A stretch of 64,000 nt of DNA from Chloroflexota bacterium (GCA_028875225.1 JAPPFB010000017.1:169973-233972); one strand, 5' to 3'; positions 34,441 to 43,431 are shown, numbered from the stretch's first letter. Notes: generated from the letters alone by a model not told the origin. Numbers and translations are program-made.

Positions 34441-35685
34441 GTGAACACTCCTTCGGCCCTCTTCGTCGACCTCTACGAACTGACCATGGCGCAGGTCTAC
34501 TACGACCGCAGCATGACTGCCGAAGCCGTCATCGAACTCACCGTCCGCGAACTGCCCGAGAACTGGGACTATCTGATCGCGGCAGGCCTCGATCGCGCGC
34601 TCGCCTTCCTTGAGGATCTGCGATTCACGGACGAAGACCTGGCATTTCTGAAGACGCTGCCGCAATTCAATCAGCGATTCCTGGACCAACTCCGCGACCT
34701 TCGCTTCACCGGCGATGTCTGGGCGCCGCCCGAGGGAACGATCGTCTATCCGCACGAACCCTTAATCCAGGTCATCGCGCCTCTGCCGGAAGCGCAGATC
34801 GTCGAGACGGCCATGATCAACCAGATCGCCTATCCGACGCTGGTCGCCAGTAAGGCGGCGCGCGCAGTCGGCGCGGCAGCCGGGCGGCCGGTGATTGAGT
34901 TCGGGGGACGTCGGGCACACGGTTCCGAGGCGGCCGTTGAGGCGTCACGCGCCACGTACATCGCCGGCTTCGAAGCGACTTCTTCGGTCGAGGCGAGCCG
35001 ACGCTACGGCATCCCGGCAACTGGGACGATGGCCCACAGCTTCGTCCTCGCCGAGGGTGACGAAGCCGCCGCCTTCGACGCATTCGTCGCCCGCTACCCC
35101 GCAACCACGCTGCTCGTAGACACCTTCGATACACCGAACGGCGTGACCAACGCGATCAGGACCGCGAAGCAGCACGGTCCCGGCTCGGTCGGCGCGATCC
35201 GGATCGATTCCGGCAACCTCCGCGACGAGTCCTGGCAAGCAAGGATCAAGCTCGACACGGCCGGCATGCCCGACATTCGGATCGTTGCCAGCGGCGGCCT
35301 CGACGAATACCAGATCGCCGAGCTGGTCGGCTCGAACGCGCCCATCGACATCTTCGCCTGCGGCACCAGCATCGTCGCGCCGCCGGACGCCGCGACGCTC
35401 GACTCCGCCTACAAGATGGTGGCGTACAACGGCAGACCCGTCGCCAAGCGCTCGCCCGGCAAGCCCAGCATCGGCCACCGCAAACAGGTCTGGCGATCGG
35501 CGGACCATGACTTGATTGCGCGATTTGATGATCCCGCGAGCGAGGCCGAACCGGTCCTGCAGCAGGTCATGTCGTCGGGACAACGCACTGAGTCGGGTCG
35601 CGATTCGCTGGCCAGCATGCGCGATCGCGCGGCCGGCCTGCGAGGGCCGCGCCGAGTAGAGATCGATCCCTCGCTGCTAAGATGA
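34441..35685 (+). CDS. pncB: Nicotinate phosphoribosyltransferase
   Basis: 414 aa; makes nicotinate mononucleotide from nicotinate and PRPP, the step after nicotinamidase. Family features are the N-terminal ALFVDLYELTMAQVYY, a FGGRRAHGSEAAVEASRA segment, GTMAHSFVLA, DTFDTPNGV and IRIDSGNL, with the C-terminal FACGTSI phosphate site. The start is GTG 34441 (VNTPSALF); a longer frame from 34363 overlaps pncA and is not family-like. The GTG lies inside a short palindrome GTTCAC-CTA-GTGAAC (34432-34446). It forms an operon with pncA. Confidence 0.94.
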   Translation: MNTPSALFVDLYELTMAQVYYDRSMTAEAVIELTVRELPENWDYLIAAGLDRALAFLEDLRFTDEDLAFLKTLPQFNQRFLDQLRDLRFTGDVWAPPEGTIVYPHEPLIQVIAPLPEAQIVETAMINQIAYPTLVASKAARAVGAAAGRPVIEFGGRRAHGSEAAVEASRATYIAGFEATSSVEASRRYGIPATGTMAHSFVLAEGDEAAAFDAFVARYPATTLLVDTFDTPNGVTNAIRTAKQHGPGSVGAIRIDSGNLRDESWQARIKLDTAGMPDIRIVASGGLDEYQIAELVGSNAPIDIFACGTSIVAPPDAATLDSAYKMVAYNGRPVAKRSPGKPSIGHRKQVWRSADHDLIARFDDPASEAEPVLQQVMSSGQRTESGRDSLASMRDRAAGLRGPRRVEIDPSLLR

Positions 35686-35717
35686 AATCCGAACAAACAT
35701 AGTTGGGGTACTACGGT

Positions 35718-37496
35718 ATGACCGATTCCAGAACCGACACTCCGGGTGTCGTCATCCCGATCTGGGACGACGAGCTTGACGATTTCGAGACCGAAGCAAC
35801 CGCGTTCCGAGAGCAGCAGCGTGACGAAGTCGAGTTCATGCTCTATCGGCTGCGCCAGGGCGTCTACGGACAGCGACAGCCCGACGTGCACATGAACCGG
35901 ATCAAGCTGCCCATGGGCGGCGTGACCTCCGATCAGCTCGACGGATTGGCCGAAGTCTGTGAGACCTTCGCCCCGTTGGGCAAGGGCCACATCACCACCC
36001 GCCAGAACATCCAGGTCCACTTTGTCCCGCTCGACCAGATGCCCGACATGCTGCGCGTGCTGGGCAAGGTCGGACTCTCCTCCCGCGAGGCCTGCGGCAA
36101 TACCGTCCGCAATGTCACCGCCGACCCCTGGGCCGGCATCTCCGAGGACGAGGTCTTCGACCCCACGCCCTACGCCGGCGCGTTCGTGCGCTACTGGGTG
36201 CGCAACTCGATCACGCAGCTCCTGCCGCGCAAGTTCAAGGTCTACTTCACCGGCCGCGAGGCCGACTCCGCCATCGCCGCCATCCACGACCTCGCCTTCT
36301 TCTCCCAGGTCCGAGAGATCGACGGCAAAAAGGTCCGTGGTTTCCGCGTCATGGTCGGCGGTGGGCTCTCGACCATGCCCAAGGAAGCGGTCACGCTGAC
36401 CGAGTTCGTGCCGATGTCGGAGTTCCTCACCCTCTCTGAGGCCGTCATCCGCATCTTCAACGCCGCGGACGAGCTGCGAAAGAACATCCTCAAGGCGCGC
36501 CTCAAGTTCCTCGTCCACCGTGTCGGCGAAGAAGCCTTCCGCGAAATGGTCGACGAAGAACTGACCAAGCGCTGGGCCGAGGAAACGCCGCCGCTTGAGG
36601 AACTGCTCTACATCGACGACGAGGATTCCGACGCGCGCGACATTGCTGTCGATCTCCCCTCGCCGAACGGCGACGCCTCCCGGTTCGAGCGCTTCCTCGC
36701 CGCCAACGTGCGAGCCCAGGTGCAGGACGGCTACTCGGCAGTCGAGGCATCGATCGATCAGGGCGATCTGACGCCGGAGCAGTTCCGCGGCCTGGCCGAG
36801 ATCCTGCGCAAGTACGGACGCGAACGCGCCCGCACCACGCCGCAGCAGAACGTGGTCCTGCGCTGGATCCCCAACGAGGCCGTCTACGCGGTCTGGAAGG
36901 AACTCGACGCGCTCGGCATGGGCGCCCCCGACGCCCAGGAGATCGAAGACGTCGTCTCCTGTCCCGGCACCGACAGCTGCAAGCTCGGGATCACCTCGTC
37001 CATGGGCCTCAACCGAGCCGTCCAGGAGCGGGTGCGCTCGATGGACATCGACGACCCCGTAACCCGCAAGATGCGAATTCACATGAGCGGCTGCCCGAAC
37101 AGCTGCGGCCAGCACCACATCGCCGACATCGGTTTCCACGGCGCCGCGATCAAGGTCGGCAACCGCCAGATTCCCGCCTACCACATGTTCGTCGCCGGCA
37201 CCTACCGGACCGAGGAGATGCGGCTGGGCACGCTCGTGCCCAAGGTCCGCATCCCGGCCAAGCGCGTCCCCGACGCCGTCGAGCGTGTGATTGATCTGTA
37301 TCACTCCGACCGCGAGGACAACCAGGAGTTGTTCAGCAGCTGGGTCGACCGCGTCGGCCTCAGTCCGATCCAGGAAACACTCAACGACCTGACCCTGCCG
37401 CCCGAGTTCTCGGCCGACACCCTCCCGATGTTCATCGACTGGGACCGCCAGGACATCTACATCCTCCAGCGCGGCGAAGGCGAGTGCGCGGTCTAG
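35718..37496 (+). CDS. Siroheme [4Fe-4S] nitrite/sulfite reductase, ferredoxin-type
   Basis: 592 aa, the one-polypeptide six-electron reductase family that makes ammonia from nitrite or sulfide from sulfite in assimilation. The four cluster-ligating cysteines are Cys415, Cys421 (SCPGTDSCKLG) and Cys459, Cys463 (SGCPNSCGQHH); the last also bridges siroheme. The two half-repeats (QNIQVHF in the N half, QQNVVLRW in the C half) and basic siroheme-carboxylate contacts such as TTRQNIQ are present. Nitrite and sulfite enzymes cannot be separated reliably by eye. ATG 35718 (MTDSRT) is preferred to TTG 35703. It follows pncB by 32 bp. No siroheme-synthesis gene or nitrate transporter is in the window. 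Confidence 0.9.
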   Translation: MTDSRTDTPGVVIPIWDDELDDFETEATAFREQQRDEVEFMLYRLRQGVYGQRQPDVHMNRIKLPMGGVTSDQLDGLAEVCETFAPLGKGHITTRQNIQVHFVPLDQMPDMLRVLGKVGLSSREACGNTVRNVTADPWAGISEDEVFDPTPYAGAFVRYWVRNSITQLLPRKFKVYFTGREADSAIAAIHDLAFFSQVREIDGKKVRGFRVMVGGGLSTMPKEAVTLTEFVPMSEFLTLSEAVIRIFNAADELRKNILKARLKFLVHRVGEEAFREMVDEELTKRWAEETPPLEELLYIDDEDSDARDIAVDLPSPNGDASRFERFLAANVRAQVQDGYSAVEASIDQGDLTPEQFRGLAEILRKYGRERARTTPQQNVVLRWIPNEAVYAVWKELDALGMGAPDAQEIEDVVSCPGTDSCKLGITSSMGLNRAVQERVRSMDIDDPVTRKMRIHMSGCPNSCGQHHIADIGFHGAAIKVGNRQIPAYHMFVAGTYRTEEMRLGTLVPKVRIPAKRVPDAVERVIDLYHSDREDNQELFSSWVDRVGLSPIQETLNDLTLPPEFSADTLPMFIDWDRQDIYILQRGEGECAV

Positions 37497-37541
37497 CGCC
37501 TCCAATCCTCACTCCTTCGGGACGCGTTCTCGTCCCGACTC

Positions 37542-37686
37542 CCTCTCCCCCAGGAGAGTTGCGCGTAAACCCTTGTAAAGTCGCCCCCGCGAAGGCGGGG
37601 GCCCAGCGACCAGGCAGACACTATGAGGCCCCGCCGACGCGGGGACGACTTTGGTTGGTTTACACGCAACTCTCCTCTGGGAGAGG
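37542..37686. repeat. Palindromic intergenic element, copy A (145 bp)
   Basis: Outer inverted arms of 30 bp (37542-37571 and 37657-37686) match with about three mismatches; key parts are GGAGAGTTGCGCGTAAACC and GGTTTACACGCAACTCTCC. Inside are two GC hairpins joined by CCAGCGACCAGGCAGACAC. The core recurs inverted at 59545-59615 and, diverged, at 8254-8326. It has the size and symmetry of a nonautonomous (MITE- or REP-like) element. Confidence 0.85.
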
Positions 37687-37963
37687 GCGGGGGTGAGGAC
37701 TCTGCGAGTTCAGAGTTTCACGGCTCCCTGGCCTCAAATTCTCGTCTGTCGCCGAGGCAACGCTGCCCCACTTCATCGTACGCATGTGCGGATATCATGG
37801 CAGTTATCAACTTCCAACAGCCTCCCGCGAGACAGACCATGCGACGACCCGACACCTTCGAACAGCTCCGCCCGGAGTCGACCACGGCCGTCGGCTTCCG
37901 TCCAACGCCGACCAACAGCCGCACAAAATCGAACACAGTCGAACAAATCCGAATAGGACTCGA

Positions 37964-37990
37964 CCGAAAAAACCCGAAAAAACCTGAAAC
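37964..37990. repeat. A-tract dispersed repeat, noncoding copy
   Basis: CCGAAAAAACCCGAAAAAAC then CTGAAAC. This matches the linker-coding copy at 26330-26357 over about 26 bases with one difference. It is about 50 bp upstream of the TrmH start. Confidence 0.6.
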
Positions 37991-38037
37991 TCGAAACCCA
38001 CGATCTTCAGCAATACGCTGAGAATCGTCTCCGTTCC

Positions 38038-38703
38038 TTGTCCGAGAAAAAAGTTCACGACAAACCTGAAAGGGGCCACCGATTGCACGAATCGTCCGAT
38101 TCCCCCGAACCAGGAAATCGGCCAATCACCGAACGCCGACTCGCCCGGATGCGAGAAGTCCTCGCACGCCGCCACGATGACCTCGTCGTCGTGCTCGAGA
38201 ACATCCACGACGCCCACAACGCGTCCGCCATCCTGCGTAGCTGCGACGCCTTTGGCATTGGACGGGTCGCGCTCGTCTACACCAACCAGGTCTTCCCCGA
38301 GATCTCGGGCGGAGTCGCGGCCAAAGTCCAGAAGTGGCTGCAGATCGATCGCTTCGCGTCGGCCGAAGCGTGCGTGTCGGCGCTCCACGACGAAGGAATC
38401 AGGGTCTTTGCCACGGAACTGACGGATGACTCGCAGGACTATTTCGACGTCAACTTCAGCGGACCGTCGGCGATCGTGCTGGGCAACGAGCACGCTGGCT
38501 GTTCCGCCGAGATGGTTGCCCTGGCCGACGCCGGGATCATCGTTCCGATGGTCGGGTTCGTACAGTCGCTCAACGTCTCCGTTGCCGCCGCCGTCGTGAT
38601 GGCCGAGATCGCGCGCCAGCGTCGGGAACTCAACCCCGCATGGACGCCGCGCAAGACCACCCTGCAGCAGTCGTGGATCGAGCGTGAGTCGTCTCGGCGC
38701 TGA
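38038..38703 (+). CDS. trmH: TrmH-type tRNA 2'-O-methyltransferase (SPOUT)
   Basis: 221 aa. The N-terminal TrmH extension (ITERRLARMREVLARRHDDL, in part) precedes the SPOUT domain with motif 1 (ENIHDAHNASAILRSCDAFG, in part), motif 2 (IVLGNEHAG) and motif 3 (SLNVSVAAAVVMAE). These match TrmH enzymes that methylate G18 of tRNA with SAM. The start is uncertain: TTG 38038 is the longest, and ATG 38149 would cut away the conserved RRLAR part, so an upstream start is right. No ribosome-binding site is seen. The first 30 residues are charged and probably disordered. Confidence 0.87.
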   Translation: MSEKKVHDKPERGHRLHESSDSPEPGNRPITERRLARMREVLARRHDDLVVVLENIHDAHNASAILRSCDAFGIGRVALVYTNQVFPEISGGVAAKVQKWLQIDRFASAEACVSALHDEGIRVFATELTDDSQDYFDVNFSGPSAIVLGNEHAGCSAEMVALADAGIIVPMVGFVQSLNVSVAAAVVMAEIARQRRELNPAWTPRKTTLQQSWIERESSRR

Positions 38704-38765
38704 TCTTCCCGGGTGTCGTGTAGCATCGCTGTGGACAACCACGATTTCACGCGAAGGAGCACAGC

Positions 38766-39182
38766 ATGGCTGACTACGCCGGCAGACTGCCCGTGGCGAC
38801 GCCTGAGTCACAGCCCTACTGGGACGGCCTCAAAGAGCATAAATTGATGCTGCCGACCTGCGACGACTGCGGTCCCCATTTCTACCCGCGACCGTTCTGC
38901 CCAATGCCCGAGTGCTTCAACTGGGACATCAAATGGACCCAGGCATCCGGCAAGGGCAAGGTCCACACCTTCGTCATTTCCCACCAACCGATCCCGCCCT
39001 ACAACACCGAAGACAACGCCCCGCCCTACGTGATCGCCGTGATCGAACTCGAAGAGGGGCCCCGGATGATGTCCAATCTGATCATCGACGATCCCTACTC
39101 GACCACCGTCGACATGGACGTCGAGATCGTCTTCGACGACGTGACCGACGAGGTCACCCTGCCCAAGTTCAAACCGGCCTAG
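38766..39182 (+). CDS. DUF35 zinc-ribbon/OB-fold acyl-CoA-associated protein
   Basis: 138 aa. An N-terminal zinc ribbon has cysteines in LPTCDDCGPHFYPRPFCP and PEC, followed by an OB fold (GKGKVHTFVISHQPIPPY, PPYVIAVIELEEG). DUF35 proteins bind to thiolase-like enzymes and are thought to help handle acyl-CoA substrates. AAGGAGCACAGC precedes the ATG. The thiolase-like gene follows, as is usual for the family, with a REP-like hairpin between them. Confidence 0.9.
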   Translation: MADYAGRLPVATPESQPYWDGLKEHKLMLPTCDDCGPHFYPRPFCPMPECFNWDIKWTQASGKGKVHTFVISHQPIPPYNTEDNAPPYVIAVIELEEGPRMMSNLIIDDPYSTTVDMDVEIVFDDVTDEVTLPKFKPA

Positions 39183-39185
39183 TCC

Positions 39186-39217
39186 CCTCGCCCTCTGGGA
39201 GAGGGCGAGGGTGAGGG
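39186..39217. repeat. REP-like hairpin after the DUF35 gene
   Basis: CCTCGCCCTC-TGGGA-GAGGGCGAGG is a perfect 10-bp stem, followed by GTGAGGG. Closely related tails (GGGAGAGGG, then GAGG-GTGAGGG) occur at 37678 and 44714, each after a plus-strand gene. No T-run follows. Confidence 0.7.
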
Positions 39218-39275
39218 CCCCCTCACATCCCCTCCTCTCTGCCAACCAGCAGACTGTCTGAAACGGAGATCACTC

Positions 39276-40478
39276 ATGGATCAGATTCGACACAAGGTCG
39301 CGATCGTCGGCGCCGCTGAGACCGACGACCTGGGCCAGATGCCCCACATGTCTCGCCTGGCGCTGCACGCCCAGGCCGCCAAGAACGCGCTCGACGACGC
39401 CGGCATGTCGCTGGCCGACGTCGATGGCCTGCTCTGCGCCGGCGCGATTCCCAACGAGGTCGCCGAGTACCTCGGCATCCAGCCGCGCTACATCGACGGC
39501 ACCTCTGTCGGCGGCTGCTCGTTCATGATTCACGTACGCCACGCCGTGGCCGCGATCATGGCCGGCTACTGCGACGTTGCCCTGATCACGCATGGCGAGA
39601 GTGGACGCTCCGGCGTCGACGCGCCACGCGGCGGCTCGGCCTCCTCGCCGGGCGGCCAGTACGAGGCGCCGTTCGCCATCGGCGGTGCGCCGACGACCTT
39701 CTCGATTCCCGTGCTGCGCCACTTCCACGAGTACGGCACGACCAAGGAACATCTGGCCCACATCGCCGCGGCGACTCGCGCCTGGGCCAACCTCAACCCG
39801 ATGGCCATGATGGGCAGCCACCGCCGAGCGCCGGAGCGCGGCGGCGGGCCGATCACACCGCAGGACGTGCTCAATTCGCGGATGATCTGCTACCCCTTCA
39901 ACCTGCTCGACTGCTGCGTCGTCGCCGACGGCGGCGGGGCGCTGGTGCTCGTTTCTGAGGAGCGGGCCAGGGACTTTGCCAAGGACCCGGTCTACGTGCT
40001 GGGCGCCGGCGAAGCGGCGGCGCACTGGATGGTCTCGCAGATGCGCGACCACACCACCGCCGACGGCTACCGGATCGCCGGCGAGGCGGCCTACAAGAGC
40101 GCCGGTCTGGGCCCGCAGGACATCGACCATTGCATGTTCTACGACGCCTTCACCTTCACGCCGCTGATGGCGGCCGAGGACCTCGGCTTCGTGCCCAAGG
40201 GCGAGGGCGGTCCGTTCTTCGCCGAGACCAAAACCGGCCCCGACGGCGAGGTCATTTACAAGTCCGGTCCCGGCGGCGACTTCCCGATGAACACCAACGG
40301 CGGCGGCCTCTCCTACTGCCACACCGGCATGTACGGCATGTTCGCGATCGTCGAGTCGGTCCGTCAGCTGCGAGGCGAATGCGGCGACCGGCAGGTCCCC
40401 GACGTCAACGTCAGCATGGCCCACGGCCCCGGCGGCATGTTCGCCTCAGCCGGAACGATCATCCTCTCGAACGCGTAG
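39276..40478 (+). CDS. Thiolase-like acyl-CoA acetyltransferase (SCP-x/lipid-transfer type)
   Basis: 400 aa, a thiolase-superfamily protein of the SCP-2/lipid-transfer-like group. The nucleophile-region Cys is Cys81 in TSVGGCSF, and the C-terminal glycine loop is NGGGLSYCHTGMYG, where classical thiolases have GGGLS-GHP. The mid-region YDAFTFTPLM (a DxFt-type motif) is usual for this group. ACGGAGATC precedes the ATG. With DUF35 upstream it probably forms a complex acting on an acyl-CoA, either as thiolase or aldolase; DUF35-linked homologues can catalyse retro-aldol cleavage of side chains. The exact substrate is not visible. Confidence 0.87.
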   Translation: MDQIRHKVAIVGAAETDDLGQMPHMSRLALHAQAAKNALDDAGMSLADVDGLLCAGAIPNEVAEYLGIQPRYIDGTSVGGCSFMIHVRHAVAAIMAGYCDVALITHGESGRSGVDAPRGGSASSPGGQYEAPFAIGGAPTTFSIPVLRHFHEYGTTKEHLAHIAAATRAWANLNPMAMMGSHRRAPERGGGPITPQDVLNSRMICYPFNLLDCCVVADGGGALVLVSEERARDFAKDPVYVLGAGEAAAHWMVSQMRDHTTADGYRIAGEAAYKSAGLGPQDIDHCMFYDAFTFTPLMAAEDLGFVPKGEGGPFFAETKTGPDGEVIYKSGPGGDFPMNTNGGGLSYCHTGMYGMFAIVESVRQLRGECGDRQVPDVNVSMAHGPGGMFASAGTIILSNA

Positions 40479-40487
40479 CATGAATGC

Positions 40488-41054
40488 ATGACAACGACCA
40501 GCTCCCAAGGGTTAGTCACGGCTGAAGAGCTGCTCGAACTCTCTGCAAACGGGTTCTACGGCGAACTGGTGCGAGGAGAGCTGGTCGAGTTCATGCCACC
40601 GGGATTTCGACATGGCAAGGTTGTCGGTCTGATCACGTACCTGCTGTGTGCATTCGTGATCCCTCGCGAGTTGGGGACTATTGCCGCGGGAGATTCCGGA
40701 GTGGTGCTTGAGCGAGATCCTGACACCGTGCGAGGCCCCGATGTGGCCTTCTACTCGGCGCAGACGTTACCGCTTGACGACGACAACCCCAGCTACTCCG
40801 AAGTGGTTCCGGACCTTGCTGTGGAAGTAGGTTCACCAAACGACTCAATGTCCGAGCGCGAGTCCCGCGCCCGAATGTGGGTTGGCCACGGCGTCCCGCT
40901 TGTATGGATGGTGCATCCGGAGAGTCGGAGCATTGATGTCTACCGGCCGGGTCAGGAGATCGAGACACTAGGTGTGGGCGACCAGATCACTGGTCACGAT
41001 GTCATTCCGGGCTTTCAGTCCGCAGCTAGCGATCTGTTCGCTGCTCCCCGCTGA
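40488..41054 (+). CDS. Uma2-family (DUF820) putative endonuclease
   Basis: 188 aa with the Uma2 core: GELVRGELVEFMPP, RGPDVAFYS, VPDLAVEVGSPND and LVWMVHPESRSIDVY. The fold is PD-(D/E)xK nuclease-like: Asp in PDLAVEV and Glu after it are kept, while the lysine position is less clear. Biological function is generally unknown for these proteins, which are abundant in Cyanobacteria and Chloroflexota. It starts 9 bp after the thiolase stop and its 3' end overlaps the convergent MFS gene by 40 bp. Confidence 0.85.
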   Translation: MTTTSSQGLVTAEELLELSANGFYGELVRGELVEFMPPGFRHGKVVGLITYLLCAFVIPRELGTIAAGDSGVVLERDPDTVRGPDVAFYSAQTLPLDDDNPSYSEVVPDLAVEVGSPNDSMSERESRARMWVGHGVPLVWMVHPESRSIDVYRPGQEIETLGVGDQITGHDVIPGFQSAASDLFAAPR

Positions 41055-42364
41055 GGCGCCTCAGGTGGACGCGCCAGCAGCACGCTGATTGCGGCGGTCA
41101 GCAGCAGGCCGACGAAGACCATGTAGATCAGGTCGTACGACCCTCGGTTGTCGATCACCAGCCCTGAGACGAACGGCCCGAATGCGTTGATCAACAACTG
41201 CGGCGGAGCCGTGACCGATCGGATCCGGCCCACGGAGTAGCGGCCAAAGTAGTCGGGAAACGAGATCCGGTTGAGCGGCAACTGCGCGCCGAAGGCGAGG
41301 CCGTGCCAGACCGCGAAGACGAATGCCATCCAGACCGTCTCGGTCAGGATGAACCAGACAATCGCGCTGGTCGTGACGCAGATCACCAGTGGCAGCGAGT
41401 AACGCACCGCCAGCCGCTGACGCAGCTCTCCGCCCAACACGCCGCCGACGATTCCCATCCCCGCCCACAGCGCCAGCGCCGAACGCGCCGTATCGGCGTC
41501 GATCCCGTTCTGGGTCATGTGCGACACGAAGGTGAAGTTCACTGCACCACCCACGGCCATCAAGATCGTGGTGCCAATCAGCAGCAACCAGAACGCTCGG
41601 GTGCGGACCGCCTCCCGCACCGTCCAATCGGGGTCGCTGGTCAGAAGCGATGGCGTCTCGCCTCTGGTGACCGACGCCCGCAGCCGTTCGCCGTCGGGTC
41701 GCAAACCGACGTCCTCCGGCCGGCGCCGCATGATCAGCGGCGGCAACACGCCGATGGCAACGACCAACAGGGCCATCAACAGGAACGCCTCGCGCAGGCC
41801 GCCCAGCCAGATCCCGGCGGTGATCACCAGAGGGAAGATCATCATCCCGCTGCGCGTGCCGATCATCGTCAGGCCCATCGCCGAGCCGCGTCGGCGGATG
41901 AACCAGTTGGCGATTACCACCACGACAGCGATGTCGATCACGGCCACCGTGAGACCTCGGCCCAGGCCCCAGAGCAGGAGAAACTGCCACAGGTCAGACA
42001 TGAACCCGAGCGCGACCAACAGTCCGGCCACAACGCCGACCGAGCTGAACATCAACATCCGCGGGCCATGCCGATCGGCGATCGGACCCACGAACGTTGC
42101 GATCACGCCGCCGCCGATCCCGCCGATCACCATCGTCAGCGCAATAGAGGCGGTACTCCAGCCATACTCGGCCTGTAGTTCCGGTGTAATCGCACCCAGT
42201 ACCGGATTGAAGAACGAAACGGCGGCAAACGACGACATTGAGGCCGCGGCCGCAATCCACCAGCCCGCGAACACGCGGCGAAACGGTCGCGCATACAGGA
42301 ATCCAGGCAGACGTTCGCGGCGTCGGAGCTGCAGTCGGCTCTGAGGGTCGGGAGACTCGCTCAT
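41015..42364 (-). CDS. MFS transporter, monocarboxylate/oxalate-porter type
   Basis: 449 aa with about 12 membrane helices. The loop 2-3 signature is GPIADRHGPRMLM, and the N-terminal fold begins FRRVFAGWWIAAAASM. The pattern (PVLGAITPELQAEYGWS, then PEDVGLRPDGE in the central loop) is typical of the OFA/monocarboxylate group. It may move short organic acids, which would fit the 2-hydroxyacid enzymes nearby; that is inference. ATG 42364 (MSESPDPQ) starts the protein sensibly; the longer frame to 42445 overlaps the divergent dehydrogenase. Confidence 0.85.
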   Translation of the reverse strand: MSESPDPQSRLQLRRRERLPGFLYARPFRRVFAGWWIAAAASMSSFAAVSFFNPVLGAITPELQAEYGWSTASIALTMVIGGIGGGVIATFVGPIADRHGPRMLMFSSVGVVAGLLVALGFMSDLWQFLLLWGLGRGLTVAVIDIAVVVVIANWFIRRRGSAMGLTMIGTRSGMMIFPLVITAGIWLGGLREAFLLMALLVVAIGVLPPLIMRRRPEDVGLRPDGERLRASVTRGETPSLLTSDPDWTVREAVRTRAFWLLLIGTTILMAVGGAVNFTFVSHMTQNGIDADTARSALALWAGMGIVGGVLGGELRQRLAVRYSLPLVICVTTSAIVWFILTETVWMAFVFAVWHGLAFGAQLPLNRISFPDYFGRYSVGRIRSVTAPPQLLINAFGPFVSGLVIDNRGSYDLIYMVFVGLLLTAAISVLLARPPEAPQRGAANRSLAAD

Positions 42365-42429
42365 GAACGCCACTACCCTACCGCTAGACCACGTCCGTCG
42401 GAGTTCCCAGTTCTGACAATGGAGGGACC

Positions 42430-43431
42430 ATGGCGAGCACGACACTGCGCATCGGGGTAACCCGAGAACTCAATCAGCGGGCAGGAGTCCGACTGCGCGA
42501 AATTGTCCCGGATGCTGCGGTGGTTCTGCTCGATTCCGACGGTTCGTGGTCCGAGGATCCTGCCGAGCTCGACGCCTTCTTCTTCTCTGAGGACCTTTAC
42601 TACCTCCCCGAAGCGGTCGGCGCATTCGTCGAACTGCTGAGCTCGTCACCGCCAAAATGGATGCAAACGGCGAGCACCGGCGTTGACCATTCCCTCTTCG
42701 CCTATCTGTTGGATTCAGGCGCCATTGTCACCAACTCACCGGGCGTCCACGGATCAACCATTGCCGAGTACGTCTTCGCCTACATCCTCAGTCATGCGAA
42801 GCGTCTGCCTCAGCACGCTGCCAATCAGTCCGCCCGACAATGGACGCCGCTTGAATCGATTGAGCTGGCCGGTCAGACGCTCGGCATCGTCGGCTATGGC
42901 GGAATCGGGGAGGCTTGCGCCAGGCTCGGCAAGGCATTCGGGATGCGGACCGTTGCCACCAAACGCCGGCCGCCTAGCAACGAACACCTCGACCAGTACT
43001 TCTCGCCGGGCCGGCTGCACGAACTGCTCGCCGCCAGCGACTATGTCGTGCTCTGCTGCCCCTTGACCGATGAGACGATCAATCTGATCAATGCGGAAGC
43101 GCTGGCTGCGATGCAGTCTCACGCGCTGCTCATCAATGTGGCGCGTGGACGCGTCGTCGATCACGACGCGCTGTCCCACGCGCTGAAATCCGGTGCGATC
43201 GCCGGCGCCGTGCTGGACGTCGCTCCGCTGGAGCCCCTTCAGCCCGATTCGCCGCTCTGGGATTTGCCCAACTGTCTGATCACGCCTCACGACTCGTGTC
43301 ACGTTGACGCCTCCTACATGCGCACCGCAGACTTCTTCTTCGCCAACCTGACCCATCTCATCGCAGGTGAACCGCTGGAGTGGGTCGTTACCGACATTGA
43401 ACTGTCCGATCCCAGTGAGGGAGACGTCTAG
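42430..43431 (+). CDS. D-2-hydroxyacid dehydrogenase
   Basis: 333 aa. The NAD-binding Rossmann loop is GIVGYGGIGEA. Catalytic elements are INVARGRVVDHDAL (Arg), the Glu in LDVAPLEPL and the His in LITPHDSCH. The N-terminal third is the substrate domain (MQTASTGVDHSLF, GSTIAEYVFAYIL). These enzymes interconvert 2-oxoacids and D-2-hydroxyacids. ATGGAGGGACC sets the start. The CoA-transferase follows after 8 bp. The substrate is unknown. Confidence 0.9.
   Translation: MASTTLRIGVTRELNQRAGVRLREIVPDAAVVLLDSDGSWSEDPAELDAFFFSEDLYYLPEAVGAFVELLSSSPPKWMQTASTGVDHSLFAYLLDSGAIVTNSPGVHGSTIAEYVFAYILSHAKRLPQHAANQSARQWTPLESIELAGQTLGIVGYGGIGEACARLGKAFGMRTVATKRRPPSNEHLDQYFSPGRLHELLAASDYVVLCCPLTDETINLINAEALAAMQSHALLINVARGRVVDHDALSHALKSGAIAGAVLDVAPLEPLQPDSPLWDLPNCLITPHDSCHVDASYMRTADFFFANLTHLIAGEPLEWVVTDIELSDPSEGDV

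Larger units (their letters stand above)
37497..38037. other. 541-bp intergenic region rich in repeats
   Basis: No gene is supported. It holds palindromic element copy A (37542-37686), and further on a TCGAACA/CCGAA-rich stretch (37925-37960) leading into an A-tract repeat (37964-37990) just before the TrmH gene. Confidence 0.6.

Noticed and set aside
35409..37505. A 698-codon minus-strand frame opposite the nitrite/sulfite reductase
   Set aside because: The plus strand has all four cluster cysteines and a normal enzyme; the opposite frame is a shadow of it.
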